Shown here: positions 9,232-18,242 of the stretch, one piece after another
Position numbering within the stretch: the first letter of the stretch is position 1
Layout of the letters: every line of letters begins with the position of its first letter
From: Pleionea mediterranea
GTDB lineage: Bacteria > Pseudomonadota > Gammaproteobacteria > Enterobacterales > Kangiellaceae
Length of the DNA: 64,000 nucleotides
Reading direction: 5' to 3'
Assembly: GCF_003148745.1 (NCBI RefSeq)
Contig: NZ_QGGU01000002.1
Location: 310,001-374,000 of the forward strand
Translations under genes and position numbers: made by a program
The notes under the pieces: generated by a model
Databases searched by the model: none
What the model saw: only the letters and a program-made list of their open reading frames with translations
What the model was told of the DNA's origin: nothing

Positions 9232-10785
9232 ATGACTGAGAACTCACAACCGAAACCGAGTTTGCTTGTAGCATTAATACCGGTTGTCCTCACGCTTATT
9301 ATATTAGGCGTTCAAATATTTTATTTTGGCGTGTTTGAGCCCCATATTCCACTCGCCATTGGCTTGGCAATTACCAGTATAGTCGGTATTAAATTAGGCC
9401 TTAAGTGGAAAGATATTGAAGAAGGTATCTTCCATGTTATTCACGTGGCTTTGCCGTCAGTGTCGGTGTTAATCACCGTCGGTATGATCATTGGTGTCTG
9501 GATCGCCAGCGGAACTGTGCCCAGTATCATCTATTACGGTTTAAAAGTATTGTCGCCGGAATGGTTTTTGGCCGCTGGTATGATCATTTGTGCGGTAGTG
9601 TCGGTTTCTCTGGGAACATCCTGGGGGACGGTTGGTACAGTTGGTCTGGCACTGATGGGCATTGGTGAAGGATTTGATATTCCAATGTACTGGACCGCCG
9701 GTGCGGTTGTTTCCGGTGCTTTCTTTGGTGATAAAATTTCACCGTTATCCGATACCACTAATTTGGCACCCGCTGTAACGGGAACCAATGTATTTGATCA
9801 TATAAAAAATATGATGCCGACAACGGTTCCGGCCATGTTGATCGCCTTGATGATTTACATTTTTGTTGGCTTTATGGTGATAGATGTTGAAAGTGTTTCG
9901 TTTGAAAAAATAAATGGCATTACCAGCGCCTTAAATGAAAACTTTTATATTTCCGGCTGGGTATTATTACCTGCGTTAGTGGTTATGGCTTTGGCCATGA
10001 AAAAGTACCCGCCTATACCTTCGTTATTCGCCGGTGTTGTTGTGGGTGGTTTAACCGCAATGATTGCGCAAGGACAAGGCTTATCGGATGTATTCAATTT
10101 CGCCAATAATGGTTACGCCATAGAAACCGGTATCAGCGAAATTGACAGTCTGTTAAATCGCGGTGGTATTCAATCCATGATGTGGACCATTTCACTGATA
10201 CTGATTGCACTGGGTTTTGGTGGTGCACTGGAAAAAACCGGTTGTCTACAATCCATTATTAGTGCGATTAAAAGCAAGGTTCACAGCTTTGCCGGCACGC
10301 AAACCGCAGCCATTGGTACCGCGTTTTCAACCAACCTTGTAGCAGGCGACCCCTACTTATCCATTGCGTTACCAGGCCGTATGTACGCGCCAGTGTATCG
10401 AGGCATGGGTTACTCCACATTAAACCTATCGCGGGGTGTTGAAGAAGGTGGAACCCTGATGTCGCCACTTATCCCGTGGAACGCGGGTGGTGCCTATGTA
10501 ATCTCGGCACTTGGGCTGGGTGTTGCCACAGGTAATATAGAAAACTTGCTGTACATACCACTGGCCTTTGCCTGTTGGTTAGCGCCAGTTATTGGTGTGT
10601 TTTATGCCGTAACCGGATTCTTCTCGCCCAAAGCAAGTGAAGAAGAAATCAAACAATGGCACGACAGTAATGAACCAATTGCCAAGTTTAATAAAGATGG
10701 TTCACCAATGTCCGACGATGATGAAGCCGTCGATGACATTAAAGACATGGGACCGGACGGTAAACCGGTTCAAGACAGTTTATGA
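9232..10785 (+). CDS. nhaC: Na+/H+ antiporter, NhaC family
   Basis: 517 residues with about eleven membrane segments. Family-typical stretches are present: GTSWGTVGTVGLALMGIG, an acidic/polar segment GAFFGDKISPLSDTTNLAP that carries the ion-binding aspartates, and GGTLMSPLIPWNAGGA near the C-terminus. The protein ends in a hydrophilic acidic tail (SDDDEAVDDIKDMGPDG). It exchanges external protons for internal sodium and so supports growth at high salt or pH. Transcribed alone, followed by an intrinsic terminator at 10812-10839. Some NhaC relatives exchange other substrates (malate/lactate, tyrosine), so the exact substrate is inferred. Confidence 0.92.
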   Translation: MTENSQPKPSLLVALIPVVLTLIILGVQIFYFGVFEPHIPLAIGLAITSIVGIKLGLKWKDIEEGIFHVIHVALPSVSVLITVGMIIGVWIASGTVPSIIYYGLKVLSPEWFLAAGMIICAVVSVSLGTSWGTVGTVGLALMGIGEGFDIPMYWTAGAVVSGAFFGDKISPLSDTTNLAPAVTGTNVFDHIKNMMPTTVPAMLIALMIYIFVGFMVIDVESVSFEKINGITSALNENFYISGWVLLPALVVMALAMKKYPPIPSLFAGVVVGGLTAMIAQGQGLSDVFNFANNGYAIETGISEIDSLLNRGGIQSMMWTISLILIALGFGGALEKTGCLQSIISAIKSKVHSFAGTQTAAIGTAFSTNLVAGDPYLSIALPGRMYAPVYRGMGYSTLNLSRGVEEGGTLMSPLIPWNAGGAYVISALGLGVATGNIENLLYIPLAFACWLAPVIGVFYAVTGFFSPKASEEEIKQWHDSNEPIAKFNKDGSPMSDDDEAVDDIKDMGPDGKPVQDSL

Positions 10786-10811
10786 TGATTTGTAAACGAT
10801 AGTGATAACCT

Positions 10812-10839
10812 AAAAGGCAAGCTCTGGCTTGCCTTTTTT
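10812..10839 (+). terminator. Intrinsic terminator of nhaC
   Basis: AAAAGGCAAGC / GCTTGCCTTTT stem of 11 bp with a four-base loop and a run of six Ts, 26 bases after the nhaC stop. Confidence 0.9.
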
Positions 10840-10858
10840 GATCGAAGCACATAATGAC

Positions 10859-12274
10859 ATGAAGCATACAACGACAAGACACTTATTATCCTCGATTACA
10901 ATAATACTTTTAGTTTTTACTTTTGTATTGTTGCTTAGCTTTATCGTTATGGATGAACTGAACGCTCAGTCATTACTTGTATATGGACCTCTGGTTTATA
11001 GCTCTATTAGATTGTCTGATTATCTTTACTGTGAGCTGCCCAAATTAAAATTACTGGGCTGGCTTATAGGCCTTATTCCTGTTATTAATATTTTGGCGTT
11101 TATAGTTGTTTACAGTTATAAATATCTTGTTAAGTGTTTAAAAAGCAGTGACAGAAATACTCACAATACCCTTGAGAAACAAGATTTAAACGCTAAAACA
11201 CAAAGTTCACTTCAGGAACGAGAAAAAAGTCTTAGGAAACACAAGAAAGATAAAGGCGTCTCTCTATTAAAAAAGCTGGGTGTAGAGTTTAACTCAGCAG
11301 AACTGTTCGAATTTGCACTTAAGCATAATCAAACAAGAGATTATTTTTTAAACGTTAATCATTATGAATTTTCTGAGGCGGCCACTGGTCAGAGTGTTTT
11401 TGCGACACATATTATCAGCTCAAATAAGTTTATCGAAAAGCATGATAATGGCACAGAAATTTTTAGACGTGAAATCATCAATTTTATCAATAGATCTCAA
11501 TATTCAGCAAAAGAAATAAAAAGTGTGCTATGGAATATTTATGAAATAGCTACGTTTAAAAATAAACACTTAGGATCATTTAATGGTATTTTGGATAACG
11601 AAGATTGCCTGGTGTTGCATGCGTTTAATTCTTATATAGGTTGTATGCCAAAAGATCAAAGTGACTCTAATCAATTAACCAGCCTTGAAAAATGTTTAAT
11701 AGAATGCAAAAAAATAGGGTGTGATTTATTAGTGCCTAAGTTACAAGAAGGGATATCTCGGCTTAAGGGCACGGGTAACAATGATTTGAAAAAGAAAAGT
11801 AGAGGTAATTTATTTGAGTACGCATTGAATAATGACGAGATAAAGGATTTCTTTTTATCCGATAATAGCTATAAGACTTTAAGTCGCGATACAGGTGACA
11901 AAATTCCGGCGGTACATATAAGTTATTTGGCAAAGTTTTCTGATAAGGCTTCAGGTAATTGTCAGATTATTGAAAATGAGCTGACAAAGTTTATTGAAAC
12001 AGTTGGTTATTCCGAATACGAATTTAGAAGTGTTTTACATACCATCTATAGAATGGCTGATTTACAAAAATACACCTGTTTTTCTAAAATGTTAAAGGCT
12101 AAAGGACGGGTTATCTTTGCGGTTTCTGATTATCTTAGAAATATAGAGCGTAATAAGGATAAGGCCAGTTTGATCTTAAACATGCAGTATTATATTCCAA
12201 GATACGATGATCTTGGTTTAGGTGAGCTGAGCAAAGAGATGGAGAACAGTATTCATACGCTTAAGAAGGATTGA
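10859..12274 (+). CDS. Membrane-anchored protein with an internal duplication, function unknown
   Basis: 471 residues from ATG 10859; an upstream TTG would lie inside the nhaC terminator. Two membrane segments (about 8-31 and 66-88) are followed by a charged linker (95-135) and a cytoplasmic part made of two related units, about residues 149-307 and 318-471. The units align as LFEFALKHNQTRDYF / LFEYALNNDEIKDFF, ATHIISSNKF / AVHISYLAKF and KEIKSVLWNIYEIATF / YEFRSVLHTIYRMADL. No catalytic motif was recognised and no family name is offered. The codon choice is more AT-rich than the neighbours, which may suggest transfer. Standing alone between nhaC and a secreted protein, it has no informative context. 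Confidence 0.75.
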   Translation: MKHTTTRHLLSSITIILLVFTFVLLLSFIVMDELNAQSLLVYGPLVYSSIRLSDYLYCELPKLKLLGWLIGLIPVINILAFIVVYSYKYLVKCLKSSDRNTHNTLEKQDLNAKTQSSLQEREKSLRKHKKDKGVSLLKKLGVEFNSAELFEFALKHNQTRDYFLNVNHYEFSEAATGQSVFATHIISSNKFIEKHDNGTEIFRREIINFINRSQYSAKEIKSVLWNIYEIATFKNKHLGSFNGILDNEDCLVLHAFNSYIGCMPKDQSDSNQLTSLEKCLIECKKIGCDLLVPKLQEGISRLKGTGNNDLKKKSRGNLFEYALNNDEIKDFFLSDNSYKTLSRDTGDKIPAVHISYLAKFSDKASGNCQIIENELTKFIETVGYSEYEFRSVLHTIYRMADLQKYTCFSKMLKAKGRVIFAVSDYLRNIERNKDKASLILNMQYYIPRYDDLGLGELSKEMENSIHTLKKD

Positions 12275-12455
12275 GTTTTATTATCCGAAACCAAGAGAGC
12301 GTTTTTATGGATAATGCAAAATAATAAAATCTCGTATTAGCCATACATCTCAAAATGCTTATTGAATAATGATTGTACTTTGCTTATTTTAAATTCGAAG
12401 CAAACATAAAATGGATTTTGTGATCACAGTCCTGTTGGTTTTCGTTTGTTTTATG

Positions 12456-12497
12456 TAAGGACGCGTCCTTAATAATTGACCATAAATTATTAAGGAG
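12456..12497 (+). promoter_or_regulatory. Leader RNA with two mutually exclusive hairpins over the ribosome-binding site
   Basis: A 16-bp palindrome TAAGGACGCGTCCTTA (12456-12471) can fold as a six-bp hairpin with loop CGCG. Its 3' half also begins an 11-bp perfect stem, CCTTAATAATT (12467-12477) with AATTATTAAGG (12485-12495), loop of seven, which buries most of the AAGGAG ribosome-binding site (12492-12497) of the next gene. The two folds share bases 12467-12471 and cannot coexist, the logic of a translational switch or RNA thermometer. The structure is read directly from sequence; switching is inferred. Confidence 0.55.
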
Positions 12498-12503
12498 AAA
12501 GTT

Positions 12504-13679
12504 ATGGATATACACGATTGGTTCAAGTGTGATTGGATTAAAAAGAGTTCTCTTTTTTTAGCTTCTTTAGCGCTTATTGTTTCATCCAACCTTGCCAGCG
12601 CAACGGTCGATAATGTTCGCGCGTGGGGATGGGCACACAGTGCTAATGCCACATTAAACACTCCCTATCAGGCCTATAGTGGTTATTCGCGCTCAGCCGG
12701 TTGGGAAAATATTCCGAATCATCCCTATCGAAATTATTATTCTGGTGACGTTATGGTTACCCGAAAAGCAGTCGGGTATTATTCGATTTTATTTGAGCAA
12801 ATGAATGCCACTGGCGGAGTAGTTCATGTTACGGCCTACGGTGGAAATCATCATTGTAAAGTACAAAACTGGTACCCAACCGTAGGTGGGCAACTGGTTA
12901 ATGTTCGTTGTTTTAACAATACAGGCAGTGCGGCCAACGGGCGGTTTACAGTGCTCTATTATAAAAATACCACTAAAGGAGATTACTATACCGACGGTTA
13001 TTTATGGGCAAATAATCCGACGGCTGCTTCCTACACTCCCAGTTCAACCTACCAAAGTAACTCGGGCGATGTGTTAAATACCGTAACGCGGTTAAGTACC
13101 GGGCGATATCGAGTGAATATGCCAACAATGAACATCAGCTCTGGTGAAAACACTGGTGGAACGGTAATGGTGACTGCCTATGGTTCTAATTCGGATCGTT
13201 GCAAAGTGAGGAGTTGGTATTTTTCGGGAACTGATTTAAACGCGAATGTGGATTGTTATAACAGTGCTGGTAGTTTAACCGACAGTCGTTACACATTAAG
13301 TTTTATGAAGCGAATCACCATTGGTAATCAGGTAGCAGAAGATTTGTTACAGGGCGCTTATGTTTGGGCCAATTGGTCACCAACCCCCTACAGTTATTAT
13401 CAATATTCATACTCGGGTCAACCAATCGAAAGGCACGATAACAGTACCGGTAATTACCGTATTGAAATTCCTGGGCTAAAAGCCAACGGCGGTTCTACTA
13501 CGGTTTCGGTCACCGCTTATGGTGGCAATGGTAATCATTGCAGTATTGGGTATTGGGGAAATAGCTGGGTGTATGGCGATGGTACAACCGCCAATGTTCG
13601 TTGTTATGACAGTAATGGCAATCCGGCGAATACACTATTTACATTGCAGTACATTACATCGAATATCATTTTATATTAA
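12504..13679 (+). CDS. Secreted protein of three cysteine-paired repeats
   Basis: 391 residues. Signal peptide about 1-33 (ending NLASA). The mature protein is three repeats of roughly 105-120 residues, each with a V.VTAYG.N...C motif followed 18-21 residues later by a second cysteine in a NV.CYN-type motif: Cys118/136, Cys233/251 and Cys346/367. Each repeat also has a Y-L/V-WAN or RAWGWA element. This suggests small disulfide-closed beta domains; there is no enzyme motif. The family was not recognised. The ATG has AAGGAG six bases ahead, but that site lies in a hairpin (12467-12495). Transcribed alone and closed by a strong terminator. Could be a surface adhesin or matrix protein; this is a guess. 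Confidence 0.85.
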   Translation: MDIHDWFKCDWIKKSSLFLASLALIVSSNLASATVDNVRAWGWAHSANATLNTPYQAYSGYSRSAGWENIPNHPYRNYYSGDVMVTRKAVGYYSILFEQMNATGGVVHVTAYGGNHHCKVQNWYPTVGGQLVNVRCFNNTGSAANGRFTVLYYKNTTKGDYYTDGYLWANNPTAASYTPSSTYQSNSGDVLNTVTRLSTGRYRVNMPTMNISSGENTGGTVMVTAYGSNSDRCKVRSWYFSGTDLNANVDCYNSAGSLTDSRYTLSFMKRITIGNQVAEDLLQGAYVWANWSPTPYSYYQYSYSGQPIERHDNSTGNYRIEIPGLKANGGSTTVSVTAYGGNGNHCSIGYWGNSWVYGDGTTANVRCYDSNGNPANTLFTLQYITSNIILY

Positions 13680-13723
13680 TAATTAGTCTGACTTGATTTC
13701 AAGTAATAAGTGCAATTTAATTC

Positions 13724-13754
13724 ACGGGCATAACCAATGTTATGCCCGTTTTTT
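13724..13754 (+). terminator. Intrinsic terminator after the secreted repeat protein
   Basis: ACGGGCATAAC / GTTATGCCCGT, 11-bp perfect stem, loop CAAT, followed by six Ts; 44 bases after the stop codon. Confidence 0.92.
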
Positions 13755-13829
13755 AATGTATTCTTTTTTATAAAGAAGAGTTAATTCAGTAAGCAGGGTA
13801 CGCATTTTGCGCACCTGTATAAATCAATA

Positions 13830-14198
13830 TTACCCCTTAGAAAATTTTTCCTTCAAAAAATGATTAATATCATCCGATTCGTACATCCACTCAACTTTAT
13901 CACCGTGATCAATGCGTAAGCAGGGGACTTTTATTTTTCCACCTTGCTCTTTTAATTCTTGCCGAAATTGCTGATTGTTTTTAGCGTCTCGTAACTCCAT
14001 GGGTAAATTTAACTGATGCAGGGTGCGGCGAACTTTAATGCAGAAAGGGCATAGGGTAAATTGATACAGTGCGTAGCTTTTTAACGCTTGTTCTACCAGT
14101 GCTTGTTGCTCTGCTGATCGACTTAATTTACGACCACGGGTTAACCAGTTAAAAAAGGCGATTAGACTGCCCAAAATTAAACGAATGAGTTTTAGCAT
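13830..14198 (-). CDS. Glutaredoxin-family protein with N-terminal membrane anchor
   Basis: 122 residues. A short hydrophobic N-terminus (LIRLILGSLIAFFNWL) precedes a glutaredoxin fold with the redox motif CPFC in YQFTLCPFCIKVRR, the cis-proline IKVPCLRID, and a glutathione-binding-type ESDDINHFL. It is likely a thiol-disulfide oxidoreductase tethered to the membrane. An additional cysteine sits right after the cis-proline, which is not usual. It stands alone, minus strand, about 195 bases downstream of the MarR-type regulator gene and may be read from the same transcript. Confidence 0.9.
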   Translation of the reverse strand: MLKLIRLILGSLIAFFNWLTRGRKLSRSAEQQALVEQALKSYALYQFTLCPFCIKVRRTLHQLNLPMELRDAKNNQQFRQELKEQGGKIKVPCLRIDHGDKVEWMYESDDINHFLKEKFSKG

Positions 14199-14392
14199 TT
14201 GGTGATTACCTTGTTGTGTCTGTGCTTAAGTTGGCGGTAGTGCTGTCGATAATTTGCGGGCGATTGTGCATGGAAATCCGCTTGCTGTCTAGACGCCATT
14301 GCCCACGGTGGATGGGCTCGATTTTAATGAAGTTGGTTTAATCGTTAAAAGTTTTGATGTAATCCTTCTCTAATGTTTAATCATGGCTAGTG

Positions 14393-14920
14393 TCAGGATT
14401 CAGCGGTTTTCTGGATCAAGCCAACTTCGAGCAATGGAGAAGCATCGATATCATCGGCGTCCATCATTGATGCAATGCGCTGCATGGTAGACAGCATTTG
14501 CGTTTGTTCCCACTGCTCCAGCGCTTCAAAGCGATTGATGAAATGTTCCTGCAGCGGCTTAGGTGCACTTTCCAGAATATCTAATCCTTGCTGCGTTACA
14601 TGCAATCCGACTTTACGCTTATCGGTGGTGGAGCGCTCTCGCAGAACCAGGCCACGTTTTTCCAGCCGATCGAGAATACTGGTAACGGTAGCCGGGCTGA
14701 GGTTGATGTTCTCGGCGATTAACTTAACCATAATATTGTCGTGCTGAACCACCTCTTGCATCACCATCAACTGGGGGCCGGTTAGTCCGGTTTCTTTTTC
14801 CAGCCGCTTTGAGTGCAGATCGATGGCGCGAATTACCCGGCGCAGAGACACCAGTAATTCTGCGTATTTATTTGTGTTGGCCTGTGTAAAGGGCAGTTTA
14901 ACGGATTCTGCTTTATTCAA
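14393..14920 (-). CDS. MarR-family transcriptional regulator
   Basis: 175 residues with a MarR winged helix: recognition helix NLSPATVTSILDRLEKRGLV (about 74-93) and wing RERSTTDKRKVGLHVT with the family's D-x-R. The opening (ELLVSLRRVIRAIDLHSKRL, then TGLTGPQLMVMQ) resembles the EctR/CosR group that controls compatible-solute genes in marine bacteria, but no ectoine or betaine genes are in this window, so that link is tentative. NhaC and proBA nearby at least fit an osmotic theme. Large intergenic region upstream likely contains its own operator. Confidence 0.9.
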   Translation of the reverse strand: MNKAESVKLPFTQANTNKYAELLVSLRRVIRAIDLHSKRLEKETGLTGPQLMVMQEVVQHDNIMVKLIAENINLSPATVTSILDRLEKRGLVLRERSTTDKRKVGLHVTQQGLDILESAPKPLQEHFINRFEALEQWEQTQMLSTMQRIASMMDADDIDASPLLEVGLIQKTAES

Positions 14921-15660
14921 TGTCCTGATTACCTTTTTCGAGCGGTTTAAATCCCGCGGGGTCTTGCTATCGCAAGGTTAGCGCCGTTTTGCGTTGACCA
15001 TTTACGGCTTAAATACTTTGTGTACAAACAATAATGTTATCAAAATTGCACTAAAAAAAGCCAGAAAAAACTAATTTTGGCCATTAAAGACGGCGTAATC
15101 AGGCTTTTGGGTTGAAATAGACTCTGTATTTAATTAGAATACAAACCATTACAACTCAAACTAAATGTGTCGGTATACATTTTGTCCTTTAATCCGGATA
15201 AACAAGACGTTCTGGATAGCTTCGCACAAGCGGGGTGTCAGCCAATCAGCTTTATGGTTCATTCCGCTATTCAGCGAGTAAATGCCACCTACACAGTGAC
15301 GAATACAAAAAGTCAGTTTGAGTTTCAATCAAATCGCTTTGATTGTTATTGAACCAATAGCCGAATCTTGCCGACCAGGTAAGCTCGGCTTTATTTGTTT
15401 GGAGGCCACAAATCTTTGCGGCCTCTTTTTTATAGCCAAAGCGAATGAGCTGAATATTACTTAGAGAGTATTCTACTCAGCATAAAATTTGTTGGTTAAA
15501 CGAACGGTTTTTTAATGAGCACAACTACTTTTTGACTGACCGTCACCTATAATTTAAGCAAGTATTCTCGATAAAACCGTACTGCTGATTTAGGTGTTTG
15601 AGTTATCGAGTAGTGAGATTGAATTACTTTAAAAAAAGACGTAGGCATAAAGACGAGTAT
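14921..15660. other. Intergenic region between marR-type gene and proB
   Basis: About 740 bases between divergent genes. It contains a plus-strand hairpin with T-run (15402-15430) that terminates something transcribed from within the region. A 61-codon frame starting with GTG at 15167 lies just upstream of it but has no ribosome-binding site; an untranslated small RNA is an alternative. The rest holds the promoters of the flanking genes. Confidence 0.4.
15402..15430 (+). terminator. Intrinsic terminator without an assigned gene
   Basis: GAGGCC / GGCCTC outer stem, one A/C mismatch, then CAAA / TTTG, followed by a T-rich run. It lies on the plus strand in a gene-free region, implying an upstream transcript of unknown nature. 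Confidence 0.7.
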
Positions 15661-16782
15661 ATGAGTAACAATATGAATGAATTTCATTGGCGACGAGTTG
15701 TACTAAAAGTTGGCAGCGCATTAATTGCTCCGGATAAAAATGGTTGCAGCTCGCGTTACCTGTTAAGTATTGCCGAATTTATTATTAAGTGCCGTATGCA
15801 CGGTGTGCAGGTGGTACTGGTTTCATCGGGCTCGGTTGCTGCTGGCTCCCATGCATTCGACACTGAAAAAGAACGCTCCATTGCTGTGAAAAAAGCAATG
15901 GCAGCAAAAGGTCAGATGGATATGATGGGCTCCTGGGATCGTTTGTTTGATTTTCCCGTTGCGCAATTACTGTTAACGCAAGGTGACTTGCAGATACGTG
16001 ATCGCTACCACAGTATTCGGGAAACCGCGTTTGAGTTATTGAATAACGATATTCTTCCTATAGTGAACGAAAATGATGCGGTAACCAGTGACGAACAGAA
16101 AGTGGGTGATAATGATAATTTATCCGCCATGATTGCTGCATCCGTTGATGCGGACTGCTTAATCATCTGCTCCGATGTTGATGGTTTATACGATGATAAT
16201 CCAAACACCAATAAAGACGCCAAGCTGTTGAAGCAAGTTGAAAAAATCGACGCCGATATTTATGCCATGGCCAGTGGTCCAGAAACTGGCGGTGTAGGCA
16301 CCGGTGGAATGCGCACCAAACTAGAAGCGGCTGAAAAAGCCACTTCAAATGGTATTCTTACCTTTATTGTGAATGGTTTGAAAACCTCTAGCTTTAACCA
16401 GTTATTTGAAGGTAAAAATCCCGGTACGGTATTTTTACCTTTCGAAAAACCGTTAGAAGATCATATTCACTGGATCACACACACCTCAAAAGCACGCGGC
16501 GAAGTGATTGTTCGAAATGAAATTGCCGACCGCATGGGTGGCGATGAAACGCTTAACTTTGATCACAAAGACATAATTAATGTGGTGGGTGAATTTGCCA
16601 TTGGCGATACAATTTTAGTTAGAACTGAAAAGGGTAAAAAGCTTGCCAAGGCGACCAGCCAGCACAGCAGTTGCGTATTAAGTTTAATGGCCGATGAAAA
16701 TATCGATGAGTCGGTGCTGGAGTCGGAAGACGATAATCCTATTATTTCTGAAAATACATTAGCAATCCTGGAGAACAAATGA
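15661..16782 (+). CDS. proB: Glutamate 5-kinase
   Basis: 373 residues from ATG 15661; upstream in-frame starts would add a basic, non-conserved leader. It phosphorylates L-glutamate with ATP, the first step of proline synthesis. The amino-acid kinase fold shows VLKVGSALI, VLVSSGSVAAG, NDAVTSDEQKVGDNDNLSA and a glycine-rich GGVGTGGMRTKLEAA. A C-terminal PUA-like segment (about 270-350) is present but divergent. It overlaps proA by four bases (ATGA), so the two products are translationally coupled. Length is close to the usual 367. Confidence 0.95.
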   Translation: MSNNMNEFHWRRVVLKVGSALIAPDKNGCSSRYLLSIAEFIIKCRMHGVQVVLVSSGSVAAGSHAFDTEKERSIAVKKAMAAKGQMDMMGSWDRLFDFPVAQLLLTQGDLQIRDRYHSIRETAFELLNNDILPIVNENDAVTSDEQKVGDNDNLSAMIAASVDADCLIICSDVDGLYDDNPNTNKDAKLLKQVEKIDADIYAMASGPETGGVGTGGMRTKLEAAEKATSNGILTFIVNGLKTSSFNQLFEGKNPGTVFLPFEKPLEDHIHWITHTSKARGEVIVRNEIADRMGGDETLNFDHKDIINVVGEFAIGDTILVRTEKGKKLAKATSQHSSCVLSLMADENIDESVLESEDDNPIISENTLAILENK

Positions 16783-18026
16783 CTGATATTAGCTTGTTAG
16801 CAAAACAAGCCGCTCAAGCGGCTAAGAAACTGTCGTTACTTAGCACTGAAGAGAAAAATAAAGCGTTGGCAAAAATGGCGGATGCCCTTGCCGAGCACAA
16901 AGATGATATTGCCAAAGTCAACGAGAAAGAAGTGGCTCGTGCCAAAGAAAACGGACTCGATGCCGCCATGCTGGATCGCCTGACGCTGAATCAATATGGC
17001 GTGATGGATATGGTAAAAGGTATTCGTGAAATTATCGAGCTTGATGATCCGGTGGGCATGAGTCGAAGCCTTGGTACACCACCAAGTGGCATTGATGTGA
17101 AAAAAGTGCGCGTTCCTCTGGGTGTCATTTGTATGATCTATGAAGCGCGTCCTAATGTAACGGCTGATGCATCTGCTTTATGTTTTAAATCCGGTAACGC
17201 GGTTATTTTACGCGGTGGTAAAGAAGCGTTAGATACCAGTTTGGCGATTGCGAAAGTATTGCAAGACGCACTGGAATCAGAAGGTTTACCAAAAGCGGCA
17301 GTAACGGTTATTCCCGATCCGGATCGCGGGCTCATGACCGATTTAATCCAGCAGGATCAATTAATTGATCTGGTTATCCCTCGTGGCGGTGAAGGCTTGA
17401 TCAAGTTTGTTACCGAAAACAGTAAGATCCCGGTTATTCAGCACTTTAAAGGTGTATGTCATTTATACGTGGATAAAGACGCCGATTTGTCCATGGCTTA
17501 CGACCTGATTGAAAACGGTAAAACTCAACGAACGGGTGTCTGTAATGCCCTTGAGTGTTTGCTGGTACACAAAGACGTTGCTGAAAAATATTTACCTAAA
17601 GTGGCACAAATGGCCGCTGACAAAGGTGTAAAAATAAACGCCTGTAAAAATTCGGTGAAGTATTTTGATAACGCAACCGAGCTGAAAGACGATGAGTTTG
17701 GTGAAGAGTATTTAAGCCTTGAGTTGGCGGTACGAATTGTTGATGATTTCGAACACGCACTGGATCATCTGGATACTTTTGGTAGTAAGCACACCGAAGT
17801 GATTTGTACGGACAATCAGGACACTGCCGATTTATTCCAGCGCAGTGTCGATGCCTCGGTAGTGATGCATAATGCATCATCACGTTTCTCCGACGGTGGT
17901 CAGCTTGGATTAGGTGCCGAAATTGGTATTGCAACCACAAAACTTCATGCTTACGGTCCTATGGGACTTGAGTCCTTAACCACAGAAAAATTTGTGGTAA
18001 AAGGCAAAGGTGAAGTGAGAGCTTAA
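16779..18026 (+). CDS. proA: Gamma-glutamyl phosphate reductase
   Basis: 415 residues. It reduces gamma-glutamyl phosphate to glutamate semialdehyde with NADPH, the second step of proline synthesis. The aldehyde-dehydrogenase-like fold shows GVICMIYEARPNVTADASAL, an RGGKEAL cofactor loop, DLVIPRGGEGLIKFV, and the catalytic cysteine in TGVCNALECLLV. HNASSRFSDGGQLGLGAEIG near the C-terminus is family-typical. It overlaps proB by four bases and is followed by a strong terminator. Length equals that of other ProA proteins. Confidence 0.97.
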   Translation: MTDISLLAKQAAQAAKKLSLLSTEEKNKALAKMADALAEHKDDIAKVNEKEVARAKENGLDAAMLDRLTLNQYGVMDMVKGIREIIELDDPVGMSRSLGTPPSGIDVKKVRVPLGVICMIYEARPNVTADASALCFKSGNAVILRGGKEALDTSLAIAKVLQDALESEGLPKAAVTVIPDPDRGLMTDLIQQDQLIDLVIPRGGEGLIKFVTENSKIPVIQHFKGVCHLYVDKDADLSMAYDLIENGKTQRTGVCNALECLLVHKDVAEKYLPKVAQMAADKGVKINACKNSVKYFDNATELKDDEFGEEYLSLELAVRIVDDFEHALDHLDTFGSKHTEVICTDNQDTADLFQRSVDASVVMHNASSRFSDGGQLGLGAEIGIATTKLHAYGPMGLESLTTEKFVVKGKGEVRA

Positions 18027-18068
18027 CCGCTTAAAAACTGTTACCGTTAATTGTAAAACGTAACCTCC

Positions 18069-18107
18069 AAAAAAGCCCGACAGGCTAATTGACTGTCGGG
18101 CTTTTTT
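18069..18107 (+). terminator. Intrinsic terminator of proBA
   Basis: GCCCGACAG / CTGTCGGGC stem flanked by A- and T-runs, loop of nine, 42 bases after proA. Confidence 0.93.
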
Positions 18108-18242
18108 ATTAAATAACTCGATAATATTAAAGCTAGTACTTGGTATTTATGAGTTATTTGAGTTCAGAGTTAATCGCTAACTATTAGAAAACTTAAAATT
18201 ATATTATTATTACAGGTGATATTCTGTTAGCTGGTGTTATAA

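Noticed and set aside
10829-10858. TTG start extending the duplicated membrane protein by ten residues
   Set aside because: It lies inside the nhaC terminator stem; ATG 10859 is used instead.
15167-15352. 61-codon plus-strand frame before an orphan terminator
   Set aside because: GTG start without ribosome-binding site and no protein-like features; kept only as a possible transcript region.
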